A stretch of 64,000 bases of DNA from contig NC_085861.1 of NCBI RefSeq assembly GCF_034702125.1, positions 46,536,222 to 46,600,221 of the forward strand, given 5' to 3'. The stretch comes from Engraulis encrasicolus (Eukaryota > Chordata > Actinopteri > Clupeiformes > Engraulidae). The notes beneath the pieces are model-generated. The model did not search any database, was not told the origin of the DNA, and saw nothing but the letters and a program-made list of their open reading frames with translations. The position numbers and the translations under genes are program-made. This document shows positions 1 through 12,521 of the stretch, piece after piece; position 1 is the first letter of the stretch, and the number at the start of each line of letters is the position of its first letter.

Positions 1-59
1 ACTTCTTCTACGTCAGGCGTGTTTCGACTGTGTTGTGTGTGTGTGTATGGTAGGTGACC

Positions 60-152
60 CTGTGTATGTCAACAACATGGCGAGAATTGTAAGTAGTTTT
101 GCTCGAGGGCTTGTGGCCGTCCTTCAGAATGTCACAGGGACAGACATTTTTA

Positions 153-225
<73 letters not shown>

Positions 226-262
226 GAGAGCCGTTTATCAGTGCATCATGCCTCTGGCTTCG
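60..262 (+). repeat. duplicated block A with CA microsatellite
   Basis: The sequence around GCGAGAATTGTAAGTAG, GAATGTCA, a CA tract (154-223) and ATCATGCCTCTGGCT recurs in the same order and orientation at about 3130-3330. The two copies share flanks while their CA tracts differ in length and purity. Confidence 0.75.
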
Positions 263-974
263 TCGTTATGTTTTTTTTAATCCAAGACCAAATCATCATA
301 AACATCTCTGGTTGCTATGGTGACCACAATCTGAAGCGAAGCACACACTGTGTGCACTTTGGGGAGGGTAGGCAGGCAACACATAAGCATCTCTCTCTCT
401 CTCTCGCTCTTTCCGCTGATTTCAAGAGAGAGCCAGGTGGCAAGAGAACAGCACTCGTCAGGACTTCCAAAGGTTGGTTTACCTGACCCCAAAGAAAGCA
501 AAACTAAGCTTCAAGTTTCACTCTTCTATTTCTTTCCTTTTTTCCCCGCTTTCTTTTTTTGCTTTCCACCATCATTCAAGGGCTAGATGCTTCGTCTGTC
601 TCCGTCTGTCTGAGACTTTCACCATCTGTCTTCGCCGAGACCCTGTTACTGTTCCTGCACTTGTTTACTGTGAGCCCACCAAACAAATATAGTCTCTTCA
701 TTGGCAGGAGAAAAAGAATGATGGAAAGACCGGCAGTCAGGCAAAAAAAAAAGAAAAACGTTGTTCAGGAGAGACACAAAAATAATGACTGACTGTGGTC
801 TGTGGCTGGCTGCACAAAGTCATTGATTTTCATTGTGTCTGCTATTGACAGTGTCAAAAGGTATTGCGCCTCCCTCCCTCTGTCTTCCCCACTGTAGATT
901 AAATAATGGGGGGGGGGCAGTCTGGTCTAAGAGCAGCCGATACTCTACTAGGTCTTCTAGATTCTGTTCTAGAA

Positions 975-1344
975 CAGGTTCCCAAACTGGGGGTCCCTTA
1001 GGGTCTTGAAGGGGGGCCGTGGACAAAATGGGACATATCATGACAAGGACACCACACAACTAACAAAATTCCATAATTTGGTTAGTAACAGTATTCACCT
1101 GTATAGTTAATAGATGTAGGCCTACTGTATTTTCTGTCCTGTGGATTTCTAGCAATGTTAGCGGACAGACTATTAAGCCGAGGCAAGTTTTGCCCATTAA
1201 TATTAATACATTTTCTATTAATAGTTTGTCCACTAATACAGCTAGAAATTCATTGCTCGGCTAAGACTAAATGTTGCTTGCGAAAATACATCAATACTGT
1301 AAGTCCAAAAGGGGGTCCCCTCTTAAAGAGTTTGGGAACCACTG
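975..1344. mobile_element. hAT-type MITE, 370 bp
   Basis: Inverted ends CAGGTTCCCAAACTGG and GTTTGGGAACCACTG. It is flanked by 8-bp repeats TTCTAGAA (967-974) and GTCTAGAA (1345-1352), which match at 7 of 8 bases. The CAG start and 8-bp duplication are typical of non-autonomous hAT elements. No coding capacity. Confidence 0.75.
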
Positions 1345-2033
1345 GTCTAGAAGAGCACAACTGTTGAGACCAGGAAACGGCTCTCCTAAGGCTTATCCCA
1401 GCTTAAAGCGCCATCCTTCAGCTTACTGGTGATGTAGTGAGCAACAGCAGACAAATGGGGAGGAGAGGAGGAGAGGAGGAGAGGGTTTGTTTCGACAAAC
1501 TGGTAATCGTTCAGGGTGTGTACACACATCCATCACGAGGTTGAAAGGAAGAGCTTGGCTTAGAGAAAAGGTGAGGTGGGAGGGGGAAGAACCAAGAAAC
1601 AATTCTGTTCTCACAGGAGAAAAAAACAGAGAAAGATTTAAAACTCACTCTGCCTTAGGCTTGTATCCTCCACTTGCCTCTAGACCTGCTGGCCAATCGT
1701 TATTCCGCAGATTATTTGCTCTACACTATCTAGAATTAGACCAGCTACAATTATTTCTTTTTATCGCTAAGTCAGCCTCTGTTTGACACAAAGTAGACCA
1801 TCTACAGTTTCAAATTCTGCATTGATTAAATTGGCCATGTACTGTATACTGATATATGAAACTCTTGCTTCACAACCAACATGCTTAAGTCTACATACAG
1901 CACAATTCCCAATTCAATACACAATACATAAATAAAATGGCAATCAAAACAGTGCAGACTAGATATTGTCAGTTTGTCAGAGGGCGCGCTCAACTTCTGG
2001 TAAAAAAAATGAATGACTTTGGGTGCGCGATGA

Positions 2034-2248
2034 AAGGTATCAACTTAAAGGAGAAAAATTCACACTCACAAGCTACGTCTCATTATTACCACCATGTCCA
2101 CAAGCAGACTCGTTTCGGCTCTTATCAGTACCACACACTGATGATGGCTTAAGAGCCGAAACGCTTCTGCTTGTGGACATGGTGGTAATCTATGAATAAA
2201 TAATGAGACGTAGCTTGTGAGCGCGGATTTTTGTTTTTTAAGTAGATA
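2034..2248. repeat. long imperfect palindrome with hairpin core
   Basis: Arms 2065-2124 and 2150-2221 are nearly perfect inverted repeats, except for a 12-bp insertion in the right arm, and weaker pairing continues outward to about 2034 and 2248. The core at 2138-2163 reads CTGATGATGGC, spacer, GAGCCGAAACG. It has the same architecture as the centre of the element in the stk3 3' UTR. Confidence 0.8.
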
Positions 2249-3129
2249 GTGTGAGTGACACAAAACCAGGTACATGTCTCCGTTTGACACAAAATGACAG
2301 CCTGAGGTCTTATGATATGCTGCATTTATCAAAGACGCAGGTGTCTTGGTCATCTGCATCTTGTATCTTTCTAACACTATTAACAACCCCTGGTTTTCAT
2401 TTTCAGTCCCTTAAATCCCTTAATTAAAACAACAAAGCTCTCTCCAGTGATTTTAATTAGTACAAGCGTTCTTTTTTAATTTGGCTAACATCGGGCAGTG
2501 CTGAACTACTTTAAGATCCTACAAAAGGCAAAGCAACAAATTAACTGCATTACGGGAAATATATAAATAAATAAATATGAGGACATTGATGAAATGCTAA
2601 ATCATTAATAAAACTATATACATGGGTCAATGTGTGGCCTTTTTTGCTCAGTTTACTTTGGTCTTTGGTCACATGTTGAAAGAGCGTACCCTCACAAGTC
2701 TCGAAATTGTGCTCTGAGCCGTGTTGTTTCTCAGGGCATAGTCAATGCGGACTACACACTCTTCACTTCGTAGTAACTTTTGCAGTGTTCATTTAACACG
2801 AAAAGAGTTGAATTCACCATTCATAGTGTGCATTCCACTCACTGTGTACATAGCAATGTAGTAAACATAGCAAAAAAAGTAACAGCAAAAAAGCGTGAAA
2901 TGTTGAAACACTGATTAATTAGCATGGAATTAAGTGTTGAATTAACACCGCAAACATTTGTGTGTAGGTATTTGACCAGTGCCATACCAACGTAGTGTGA
3001 CTTGTGCTACTAGCCTGTTCTGCAGTTATCTGACCCTGGTACCCTCCCTGAATCTACACATGGTGTGACTACTGTTTGTCTGTGGGCATGCTCCGTGTCT
3101 GCCTGTTGGGACAGTGTTGGTTCATGCTC

Positions 3130-3330
3130 TGTGTATACCAAAAGCATGGTCGAGAATTGTAAGTGGTTTTGCTTGAGGGTTTGTGGCCTTCAGAATGTCA
3201 AGGTGATGACAAACGTCATCACACGCTCATGTGCACGTACACACACGTGCACGCGCACACACACACACACACACAGACTCACACACACGTGCAGACGCCT
3301 CTCTCAGAGGATCATGCCTCTGGCTGAATC
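3130..3330 (+). repeat. duplicated block A, second copy
   Basis: Paralogous to 60-262: GTCGAGAATTGTAAGTGG, then GGCCTTCAGAATGTCA, an interrupted CA tract (about 3238-3290), then ATCATGCCTCTGGCT. The copies lie about 3.07 kb apart in direct orientation. Confidence 0.75.
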
Positions 3331-3941
3331 CACACCTATAGTGTGAGTGTGCCATTTGTATGCCATATGTATCTTTAGTGATGCTGTTGACTATTGTTTT
3401 GAAGACAGTGGCTTTTCCCTTTCCATCTATGGATTCATTGTTATTGCAAAATGTCCAATTCCTCCAATGATCTACTTGCCATTGCTCCAGATAAAGTAGA
3501 AATTGTTCAACCATTATAAGGAGTAAATAATGCCAGTTTTCTGACAAACACCTTCAGCTCCCAATCTTTCTGTTCATGGTAGCAGAATCAAGAAGATTAA
3601 GTTGACTGTCTCGGAATAAGATAATTCTGTGAACCTCGAAAGACAAAAATGGCACTCTTGCCACTCTCCACAGTGCACAGTACCACAGTACTTCCACGTC
3701 AATCAAGAGATGCCTTATTTATTCATCACCTCAGTCACACTGACCGCGCTGGCTGACAAGCCGTCAGTCTTTGTGTGCATCCCATTCATGAGGCTGGGCT
3801 GGGCTGGGCTGGGACAGAAAAGCAGCCAAGGAATTTTTGGCGTAGACCAGATCCTAATACTGAGGACTGTCTGCCCACCGGGAAATTGCCCTGTAAACCA
3901 GATTATGAGTCCAGCCCTGTCATGGGGCACTGCAAAGGAGG

Positions 3942-4388
3942 TTGAAGGTGAAGATCATGCATATCCCGGGAAAAGGTGCAGGACAAAGGTTGACTGTAAT
4001 TTTAGTGTTTAGTGAGTCTGTACACTTAAAATTCTTTTTATTACCTCAGCCAAGGAGGTTATGTTTTCAGTCACGTTGGTTGCCCAGAGTGGACTTTCCA
4101 CAACAGCTACGCCAGTGCTGCCACGTCTGCGTTTCCACAGAGAACTTCACCTTGTCGTGGAGTCTACAGCTATGGACAATTTAGAAAATAGTCTACTTTT
4201 ATTTTATGATGTATAATTAATTTATGTAATCTATATTTTTCTGCACATATGGAGTTACTGTCATTTCACTGCAAGCAAATAAATTGCTCTTACTCTCTCT
4301 CTTACTCTTACAAGGCAGAAAGACTTGTGTAACATAGTCAAATGTTCTATCAAACTAAGTGTGCAGACTCCTCACTCTAAAATAGCAT
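3942..4388 (+). mobile_element. second copy of the stk3-UTR dispersed element, diverged
   Basis: The left end (3942-4035, including AAAAGGTGCAGGAC) matches 9861-9955. The right end (about 4358-4377, GTGTGCAGACTCCTCACTCT) matches the right end of that element. The copy is flanked by the 11-bp repeat TGCAAAGGAGG at 3931-3941 and 4389-4399. Its middle is different: it holds the start of another common fish repeat (ACCTCAGCCAAGGAGG near 4047) and AT-rich sequence, and it lacks the hairpin core. Confidence 0.65.
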
Positions 4389-5130
4389 TGCAAAGGAGGA
4401 ATTGCAGCCACCTTCCACCTACTGCCACACATTCATAGGAGTCACACATCAGGAGTTTCCCCCGGTGATGCCAGCTGAGTGACAGGAGGTGACTGGTGGA
4501 GCAAAGCCAAGGCGCAGCATTCCGCAGGGTCCTCTGCTGAACCAGTCAAGGTGACAGTGTCACCAGATAAAGATGGTTTCGAACATTGTGTGTGTGTGAG
4601 TGTGTGCGCGCGTGTGCGCGCGCATGTATGTGTGCATGCCTGTGTGTGTGTGCTTGCATCCACGTGTCAGTAAGTCATTGAGTGAGTGAATGAGAAGTGT
4701 GCATTGCAGTGTAGCCTCCTAATTGGGTAGATGGAGAAGAGACACCATAATAAATGTTGAACAGCGAACAACCTGCTTGATTTTTGCTGTAATATCCCTA
4801 ATTTGTCTTCATAATATTTGACAGCTTTTAAATGGTTTTCATGATGAGTATTTTTGTCCATTATGGGTGACAGAGAAACGACTTGCTGCCAGAAGTATTT
4901 GTGCAGATAAATGTCTTGATCCATTCCTCATTTTGTCTATAATGCAGTAATTTGAACACGGTGTTATCCGTAAGTGCACATTGACAAAAAATGAAACATT
5001 TTGTAAATGCTAATGGGAACAAAATATATCAAGCAGGCCTACCACAACCAAGATAAGCACATCACTACTGCTCTTCAATTCTCCTTTCTTACTCAGTCAA
5101 CAAAAGAAAAAAAAAAGATAAAAACTAGGC

Positions 5131-6634
5131 CTACATGGTCCGTGTACTTTTTCGTTCATTCATTATTCTATTTTGGAATGAAATATGAAATTCAAAAAAG
5201 GGTGCAACTTCTTGTTTTGATTAAAGCAATACAAGCAAATATGGCTGTATTTTGTTTTCTGCATGTGTTACTTCATACCATAATAGCATTATAAAAAATG
5301 ACAACATTTTTGATCGTTTTTCAATTTGTGATATTTGGCTATTCATTAATTGAATTTCATTTGACTGACCCCTCCCCCTCTGTTTACCCGGAAGGAAAGT
5401 TTGCCGTCTGAGTCGCATCAGAAAAGGTCTAGCTACCAAACGACACACAGAACAGTAGCTGGAGCCAGAGACACAACAGAAAAATAATAGAATGATGAAA
5501 AATATTTTTGCGATGTGCAGGCTAGTAGGCCTATGCGCAGCACGCGTGATGGTTAGGCCTGTATTGGAGCGTGCGTCCGCTTTATTAAATAGAGATGAAA
5601 TTCTCTTTATGTTATGGACTCAATTTTATAGCCTAAATAAAGGCTAAAGTCTCTGTAATCAATAACCTATTATACCCTTTCACATGTAGTAATATGCATT
5701 AGGGAGCAAACAGTCCAAAGCAGTGTTCTCGCGCAAACTGTTGCGTATTCTGGTAAGTGAAATGAGCTGAAGCGCGCGTTCTCCATACCAAGTTTTACGC
5801 ATGTTGAATAAACATTTCACTTTGGTGTATTTGGACCATTAGTGATATTGTTGGAAAGCAATATGTCCGGGTAGATACACCTAAAGTCTGGAGATGAACT
5901 GGGAAACTGATGCTGATCGTAAGAACTGTCAATGTTCTCAATGACAGTTGGTCTACCCCTTCCCATCGAAGATATCTGTCCCGGTCGCACAGCTGCACTT
6001 CTGTTGGATTAGGACGCTATAATAGGCTATATGGCCGAATACAATCAAGTCTTAAGATCAGGCCTAAGCACATGAAATGTTGTTGCGAAGGTTAAATTGG
6101 TTGATAAGTTTAAGTCAAAAAATAGACAGTAAATCATTCTTCTACCCCCTCTAGGACGCCCTACTCAATGGTGGTGACGCGTATGCACATGCTTGTGGCG
6201 CTTGCTTGATATGGATAGCCTACGCAACCATCTCATGACACAAATTCCTCGCACAGTCATCACAGATCGACCACATCTTTGAAGTGCAGCAACGTTCTGA
6301 ATATTGCATCAACAATGCCTGCAAAGTCCGTTTGCCTCCAAAGAAACCATGTATTGAAGGCTCAACCAGCCTTCCAGAATTTACTCTCAGGTCACCCGAA
6401 TTCTGAATAAACAAAAGACGCAATTCAGAAGGACGTTTTTCTTTATTGCTTTTCTCTCTTTTCTAAGATTCAGCGTTTTATTTTCAGTACCTACAAAATA
6501 TCAAAATATGGCGCTTGGTTCCATTTCATAAGTGATATTCAAGCGTAAATCATCATAAACGAGTCCTTATTCCTTTCTCGTGTGATATCCAAAATAGAAT
6601 AATGAATGAACGAAAATATACACGGACCATGTAG
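5131..6634. mobile_element. 1.5-kb element with 47-bp terminal inverted repeats
   Basis: The 5' end (5131-5178: CTACATGGTCCGTGTA, then TTCGTTCATTCATTATTC) is repeated inverted at 6588-6634 with very few differences. The ends can be read as flanked by TA. The interior holds no open frame longer than about 75 codons and I recognise no transposase, so it is probably non-autonomous or decayed. Confidence 0.7.
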
Positions 6635-6669
6635 TCGTGTCCGACTGCTAAAGGTATATCCCGAAACGC

Positions 6670-6889
6670 AGGGGCGGTTCTACAACAAAATTATCAGGGG
6701 GGCAGAGGTGGGGCCATTATTTTTCAGGGAGCACATACATTGGCAAAAGAGATAAATTTTTCATGTTATGAATATATAATATACAAAAATGTATATCATG
6801 TGGTGGTCATTGACTGTTAGACAACAGGGTCTAGCCTAGGAGGAAATCTACAGGGGCCCTGGCCTACCCTGGCCCCTGTCTAGAACCGC
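6670..6889. mobile_element. hAT-type MITE, 220 bp
   Basis: Inverted ends GGGGCGGTTCTA and TAGAACCGC, flanked by identical 8-bp direct repeats CGAAACGC at 6662-6669 and 6890-6897. Non-coding. Confidence 0.75.
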
Positions 6890-8584
6890 CGAAACGCGAT
6901 GCTTCCAGTCCCCCATCATTCCCACCACTCCTGTGCACCGATTTATAAATGTACAGTATATGTTAAATATATACATACTAGATCAGCTCCATGTTTCGGG
7001 GATATAATGAGCCAATTTAAAATGTAAAAGTGCACATCCAGATGGGTCTGAAGAAGAATAATCACACATGGAAGGAGAACACGAGCTGTGGAAGACGAGA
7101 GAAATCATGGAAGAGGATTGCATTAGCATAAGATGTGTAGGTGATAATTGGAACGTCCACAGAGTTATCTGTCGTGGTGGGATTAATGAAATAAATGTCA
7201 TCTTCTCACCCCACTCGCCAGCATGTAGGGATTATCCGAGATCAGTTTCAGTGGGTGTTTCTGTTTAGCGGCGCGATGGTGAAGGAAGAGAGGGAGGGAA
7301 AAGGAACGAAGGAGGAGAAAGAACAAAAAACGAGTGGAGTGAGACGAGCTCATCTCACATTATCTCGACAGGATACCGTTAGCAGATGGTGATGTGTTAA
7401 AAACAGCACGCTGCCGCCAAGTAACAGAACAACCGCCGACGCCAACTGGCCACGGATACGGATGAGAACACTTTTTAACAAACACTTACACAAAATAAAA
7501 CTTTAATTCCAAAGCAAAATTGTGAGTGAATTAATCATTTTCGTTTAGCATTTTGTGTTCTGAACCAACCTTCTCCTACTCTAACATGGAAGTTCTGCAA
7601 ATGGTGAAAGTGGAACGACCCCATGCTCAATGCATTCATTAACACTAATGACTGAGTAATGGCACTTTGTAACACTTTTCTCTCTTTCATTTTTAACAAA
7701 TGAAATGTTGTAACAAGTAAAACTTTTCTTTCTTGAATAGCTGGCTTTTTCAATTTAGAAATATGGTTTATTCCCCCCTCACTGGGAGTCGTCAGTCATG
7801 TGTTCTGCTCTAATTGGCCCTCTTCACCAATTTGTCCATATCATTCTCTGCATGCAGCATTAGTCGTCATGAAGGCGCAGGGTGTGACCAGCTCATTTGT
7901 CACCTACGGAAATGACTCCATTTCAGCCTGTCCGTTCGTTCTACTCAGCTCCAATTCTAGTAAAGAAAGCTCTCTGTCCCATTGCAAAGGCTTCTCTGTA
8001 TAGAGGAGGGAATACAGTAGCCTGATTATCATGGCTTTCAAATCTCTTCGAGACTTGGACTGACCAAGAGCATAACAACTCACGTTCTCAAACAGCATGG
8101 TTGACCCACCTCACTTGGTGTGGTTTGCTACTGGTCGAGGGCAGAAAAGGCTGAGCCAAAGTTTAAACCAAACATTTTCTTAGTCCCAATAGAACGTCTC
8201 TGCATAAACCACTTCACTGCCTTGAACACGCCTCTATCCAGGACCGTTGGAGATGCTCAAAGTTAATTGGTTCCCGACAAAGTAGGTGGAGTTCCTCTGA
8301 CCGGCGGAGCTCACATTGTACCTGAACAAGCTCTTTGCCTGAGTACCGGTAGTAGCAGAGCCAAAGGTGTTGCGTCATTACGAGGGTGGAGCCTGTCTAG
8401 CTGCGTGTGTCTGTCCATGCCCGATGGATGTGGGCTTTGGCTCTTTGGATATTTTATTTATTCAGTGCCGGGATTTCAGGCGAGCCAAAGGGAGACCTGC
8501 TGCTGTGCTGAGCAGCACGGATTATAACACGACACTGAGACGCATTTCAAGTACACAATTTCTTCTTCATACAGTTCCTACCAT

Positions 8585-8790
<206 letters not shown>

Positions 8791-9454
8791 TGTCTTCAGC
8801 ACAGGTGTCACAGCCACAGTGACTAAATATACTCTGCCATGGCCTGGCTTCAGAGACTGCAGCAAGGGAGGCAGCTAGATTAAACTATTTAAGGAAAGGC
8901 ATATTAAACCAGCTTCTGTGAAGACAGGAGATGTCAAAGATCCACACAATGAGGTTGGCATGGCCATGACAGTATTTTTCACTGTTACTATTTTGTCTCA
9001 GACAGGCAGAGACACACACAAATGCACACACGCGCACACACACACAAACACACACGCACGAGCACACACACACACACGCACGCACGCGCCTGCACACACA
9101 CGCGCGCACACACATGAATGCACAAACACACACACATGCATGCACACAGAAAATAATTGCAATTTCTGACACCTGTTTCTTCTTCTTTACCATTTTCAGC
9201 ACACGTTAAGCAGTGCAGCAGATTTAGACATACAACTCATCTGTCGGTGCAGCTTTTTTTACTATGTGTGTTGAGTGCGAGTGTATATCTGTTTGGTCAA
9301 CCTAAGCTGTCATATGCATGTGATATGTCATCTTCTGCACCTTGTCTCATGTTACATTAATATTTCTCCATAATTCCTGTTGTCTTTCTGTTTGTATTCA
9401 CATGATGGAGTGTCCAACCTCCATATTCATGCATGAGGCATATAACAAATCAAC

Positions 9455-9571
<117 letters not shown>

Positions 9572-9684
9572 ATGGTGGTGGTGGGTCTGTGTGTGTACAT
9601 GTGTGTGTGGTGGGTATCTGTTTCTGTGTGTGTGTATGTGCGTGTGCGTGCACGCGTGTGTGTGTGTCTTGTATTTCGTTCCAG

Positions 9685-9843
9685 TTAAAGAACCTGAGCT
9701 ACGAAGAGCTGCAGCGGCGTCTGAGTGCTCTGGACCCGATGATGGAGCGCGAGATCGAGGAGCTGAGGCTGCGCTACACGGCCAAGCGCCAGCCCATCAT
9801 CGACGCCATGGACGCCAAGAAGCGACGCCAGCACAACATCTGA
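9685..9843 (+). CDS. stk3: stk3 (MST2) terminal coding exon, SARAH domain
   Basis: This is the last coding exon of the Hippo-pathway serine/threonine kinase STK3/MST2. It encodes 52 residues plus TGA, from [13 protein letters not shown] through [13 protein letters not shown] to [10 protein letters not shown]. That is the SARAH coiled-coil, through which MST kinases homodimerise and bind SAV1 and RASSF proteins in the cytoplasm. The LKNLS and YTAKRQP segments fit STK3 better than STK4, which from memory has LKSW and YQSKRQP. The last residue is Ile where mammals have Phe. The exon starts in phase 0 after a CAG acceptor directly downstream of a TG microsatellite. The kinase domain and linker lie upstream of the window. 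The gene is convergent with kcns2. The STK3 assignment is supported by the kcns2 and nipal2 neighbours. Confidence 0.93.
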   Translation, partial: LKNLSYEELQRRLSALDPMMEREIEELRLRYTAKRQPIIDAMDAKKRRQHNI

Positions 9844-10139
9844 GAAGGCTTTGGATACCAGTAGAAGGAGAGGATTGTGCACATCCCAGAAAAAGGTGCA
9901 GGACGAAGGCCAACTGTAGTTTTCAAAGTGAGAAGTCTGCACTTAAAATCATTTTTGTTATATTTTATTATTTCATGGCAGGATAAAGTTTCGACTTCAA
10001 CAGTCTTCATCAGATTCTTTTGTTAACTGAATCTGATGAAGACTGTTGATGTCGAAACGTAATCTAGCCATAAAATAATAAAAGACAACAAAAAAGATTT
10101 TAAGTGTGCGGACTTCTCACTTTGAGGCTTTGGATACCA
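9844..10139 (+). other. stk3: stk3 3' UTR start, carrying an inserted element
   Basis: Non-coding sequence directly after the stk3 stop. AGGCTTTGGATACCA occurs at 9846-9860 and again at 10125-10139, bracketing an insertion. An AATAAA at 10077-10082, 234 bases after the stop, lies inside the insertion and could serve as a polyadenylation signal. The true 3' end of the transcript cannot be fixed from sequence alone. Confidence 0.6.
9861..10124. mobile_element. palindromic dispersed element in stk3 3' UTR
   Basis: A 264-bp insertion flanked by identical 15-bp direct repeats. About 9924-10123 is a long imperfect palindrome. The arms pair from GTGAGAAGTCTGCAC at the left with GTGCGGACTTCTCAC at the right, and the centre is two inverted copies of a CTGATGAAGAC...GTCGAAACG core. 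The first 80 bases resemble 3942-4030, where a second copy sits. A 15-bp TSD suits target-primed (LINE-assisted) integration better than a cut-and-paste transposase. I do not recognise the family. Confidence 0.75.
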
Positions 10140-11403
10140 CCAAAATCAGGAGCACTATGTATTAGTCACATTAACAAGTCAGCCGGCGGTTAAACGCTGA
10201 TGAGTCTTGCCATATTGACAAATCCCCTTTTTGACGCCATGAACATCTGACTCGCCTACCATCAATCAATAAGGAGTATTATGTATTATGTATTAATCGC
10301 CTTAACCAGTCAATGGTTACATTTTGAGATTCTCCTTTAAATCTTTGCTTTTTGCTGTTGACCAACCACAGCATATTGTACATCTCAGGAAGGAAGAAAA
10401 AAAGCAAGGTTGTAAGTAACCAGGCTTCTTTTTTATCTTTAACCCATTTCATACTCTATTAAAAAAAAGACCTTTCTGGCCCGATATTGCAGCATTTGGA
10501 GGAATTACTTTATCTCTAGACCACTGGAGGAGGTACTCTAACCTCACACACTTTATCTGGTTCAAGCTCCAAAAAGGCTTGGTGTCTTGCCAGGTTCTAT
10601 CATAACCTGGATGAGAATGAGAAGAATCTTCACAGACCTGGAGAGACTGAGAGACATTTGCTCTTTGAATCATAAGCAAAAGAACCACTGGCACATCTAC
10701 TGATTATACCCTCCGTGTAGGGCCTACATCCTCTCTGCTGTCCCTGCTTGCCGCTCCAAATCCCTAGAGGTCCCTGCAGCAGATTAAGGCCACACTGACT
10801 GGACAGCAGGGTACATTATTAAGAGACATATCTGCCCCCTAAAGTCCTCCCCCCCCTCTCTCTCCACTAAAGTCGGACATCCATGTACTTCTCACTTTTT
10901 CATCCAAATCAGCCACCTGCCGGAGGAAAAAACCTAGGGGAATCATCATTGAATTGCATCTTTTTTTTATATTGTCTGAATGTACTTACGTATGTTAAAC
11001 TGTGTGAAATGGCAACTAAGGAGCATGAACATACAGTACTGTAAGTCTGGACATGGTAAGAAGCAATATCTATGAAAATTGGATTTGATCGCATTGAAAA
11101 ATACCCCATTGGCGTTAATGTAAACGCAGACTCTTAACGCAAACAACGGCCGTAATGCTGGCTTTGATATTTCAGGTGTAGGGAGAGAGCAATTCAAAAG
11201 ATGACCAGAAGTTTGGTACAGTTTGCTAGTTGCTAAATGACATAAAGCTAAATTAAACATCTTCCTGCAATATGTAGGAGCCAATGTACATATTGATGAC
11301 TGGAAATTGGAGTAGAATATATTTTAGCATTTAGCCCAATTGACTCCATTCAAGTTTCCCATCATCGCTTGCCCGTGGTCGCCAATGTGGAATTGGGGTA
11401 CAT

Positions 11404-11739
11404 CCCATTGGTCCGACAGCCCATTAGTCTGACCACACATATTAAAGCTATGCCTAAACCTAAACAATTCCTAACCCTAAACGTCATTAAAGGCATTTAG
11501 GGTCATAAGTGTGTAAATATTCACTTTTAAGTTTAATGAAAAGGAAGAACTATGCCCAAACCAAAACAATTGCTAACCCTAACCCTAACCCTAACCCTAA
11601 CCCTAACCCTAACCGTAATTTTGTCTGAAAAGACGTGCCCACATGTAGCCTAGCCTACCCCAGTAGCTGCATGATGCTCCTGTATGGATTTTTGTCTGAC
11701 TTATGGGCTGTCGAACTAATGGGCTGTCTGACCAATGGG
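11404..11739. mobile_element. foldback repeat containing telomere-like repeats
   Basis: The ends are inverted copies: CCCATTGGTCCGACAGCCC at the left pairs with GGGCTGTCTGACCAATGGG at the right. The interior holds six copies of AACCCT at 11575-11610 and related degenerate CCTAAA motifs at 11455-11495. Probably a non-autonomous element; family unknown. Confidence 0.6.
11575..11614 (+). repeat. interstitial telomere-like (CCCTAA)n
   Basis: Six tandem AACCCT units, which are vertebrate TTAGGG repeats on the other strand, followed by a degenerate AACCGT. They lie inside the foldback element at 11404-11739, which suggests the element carries them. Confidence 0.85.
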
Positions 11740-11891
11740 CAGACCCCGTGGAACTGCACGGGTTTGAGGGAATAATGGCAGCCAATGGGAGTTAGCCTTC
11801 TCATAAATTCTACTTTCTGGCGATAGTGATGACACGCCGACTGAATGAATAAGCTTACTTCTCTCTGTGGTGCACTCAAAAAGGGCTAAAA

Positions 11892-12064
11892 GGCCCTGCT
11901 GTGTCCTAACGGTAGTGCACTGAGTTACTACGCCGGCGACCAGGATTTGATTCCGGCCCGGGTCATTTGCAGATCCTTCCCGTCTCTCTCTCCCCACTCA
12001 TTTCCTCTCTCTGCTCCACTGTGCTGTCAAAAATAAAGGCAAAAAAGCCCTTAAAAATACATAT
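11892..12064 (+). mobile_element. tRNA-derived SINE with 14-bp duplication
   Basis: The head holds a degenerate A-box (GTCCTAACGGTAGTGCAC) and a B-box-like GATTTGATTCC. It is followed by GGGTCATTTGCAGATCCTTC, a pyrimidine-rich body and an A-rich tail. It is flanked by the perfect 14-bp repeat AAAAAGGGCTAAAA at 11878-11891 and 12065-12078. The same family occurs at 46336-46493. Confidence 0.85.
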
Positions 12065-12521
12065 AAAAAGGGCTAAAAACAGACTGAAGCTGACTGATGC
12101 AACAGTGTGGAGTGGAGGACCAGCAGGGGGATAACGAGGTGCTGCATGCTTTGTATTGGTCATTCACATCTGACTTAAGGAGTCCCTGATGTTTTCCTAT
12201 GTTCCATAACGTTCTTCCCCATTGGCTGAAGTTTATACGGAAACTTTTTAAACTTTTTAAAACAATACCTCTTATTAATGCCAAGTTGTAACAATGTGCA
12301 GTTCTCGTCATTTGTTTTGCCCTGAGCAGACATTTTTTATATCATTTTTATACCAATGAAGAAAAGAGTTTTCCTTTATTTGAAAGGAGTTTTCCTTTGT
12401 TGAAACTCAACAGTACATAAGACAAATACAAAGAAACTTTGGAGTTTTACAAGGTGTAGTGCTTGTACAGTATTTGTGAATGGTGGAATATTACACTGTT
12501 GTGTTTTCTGTTTATTTAAAT

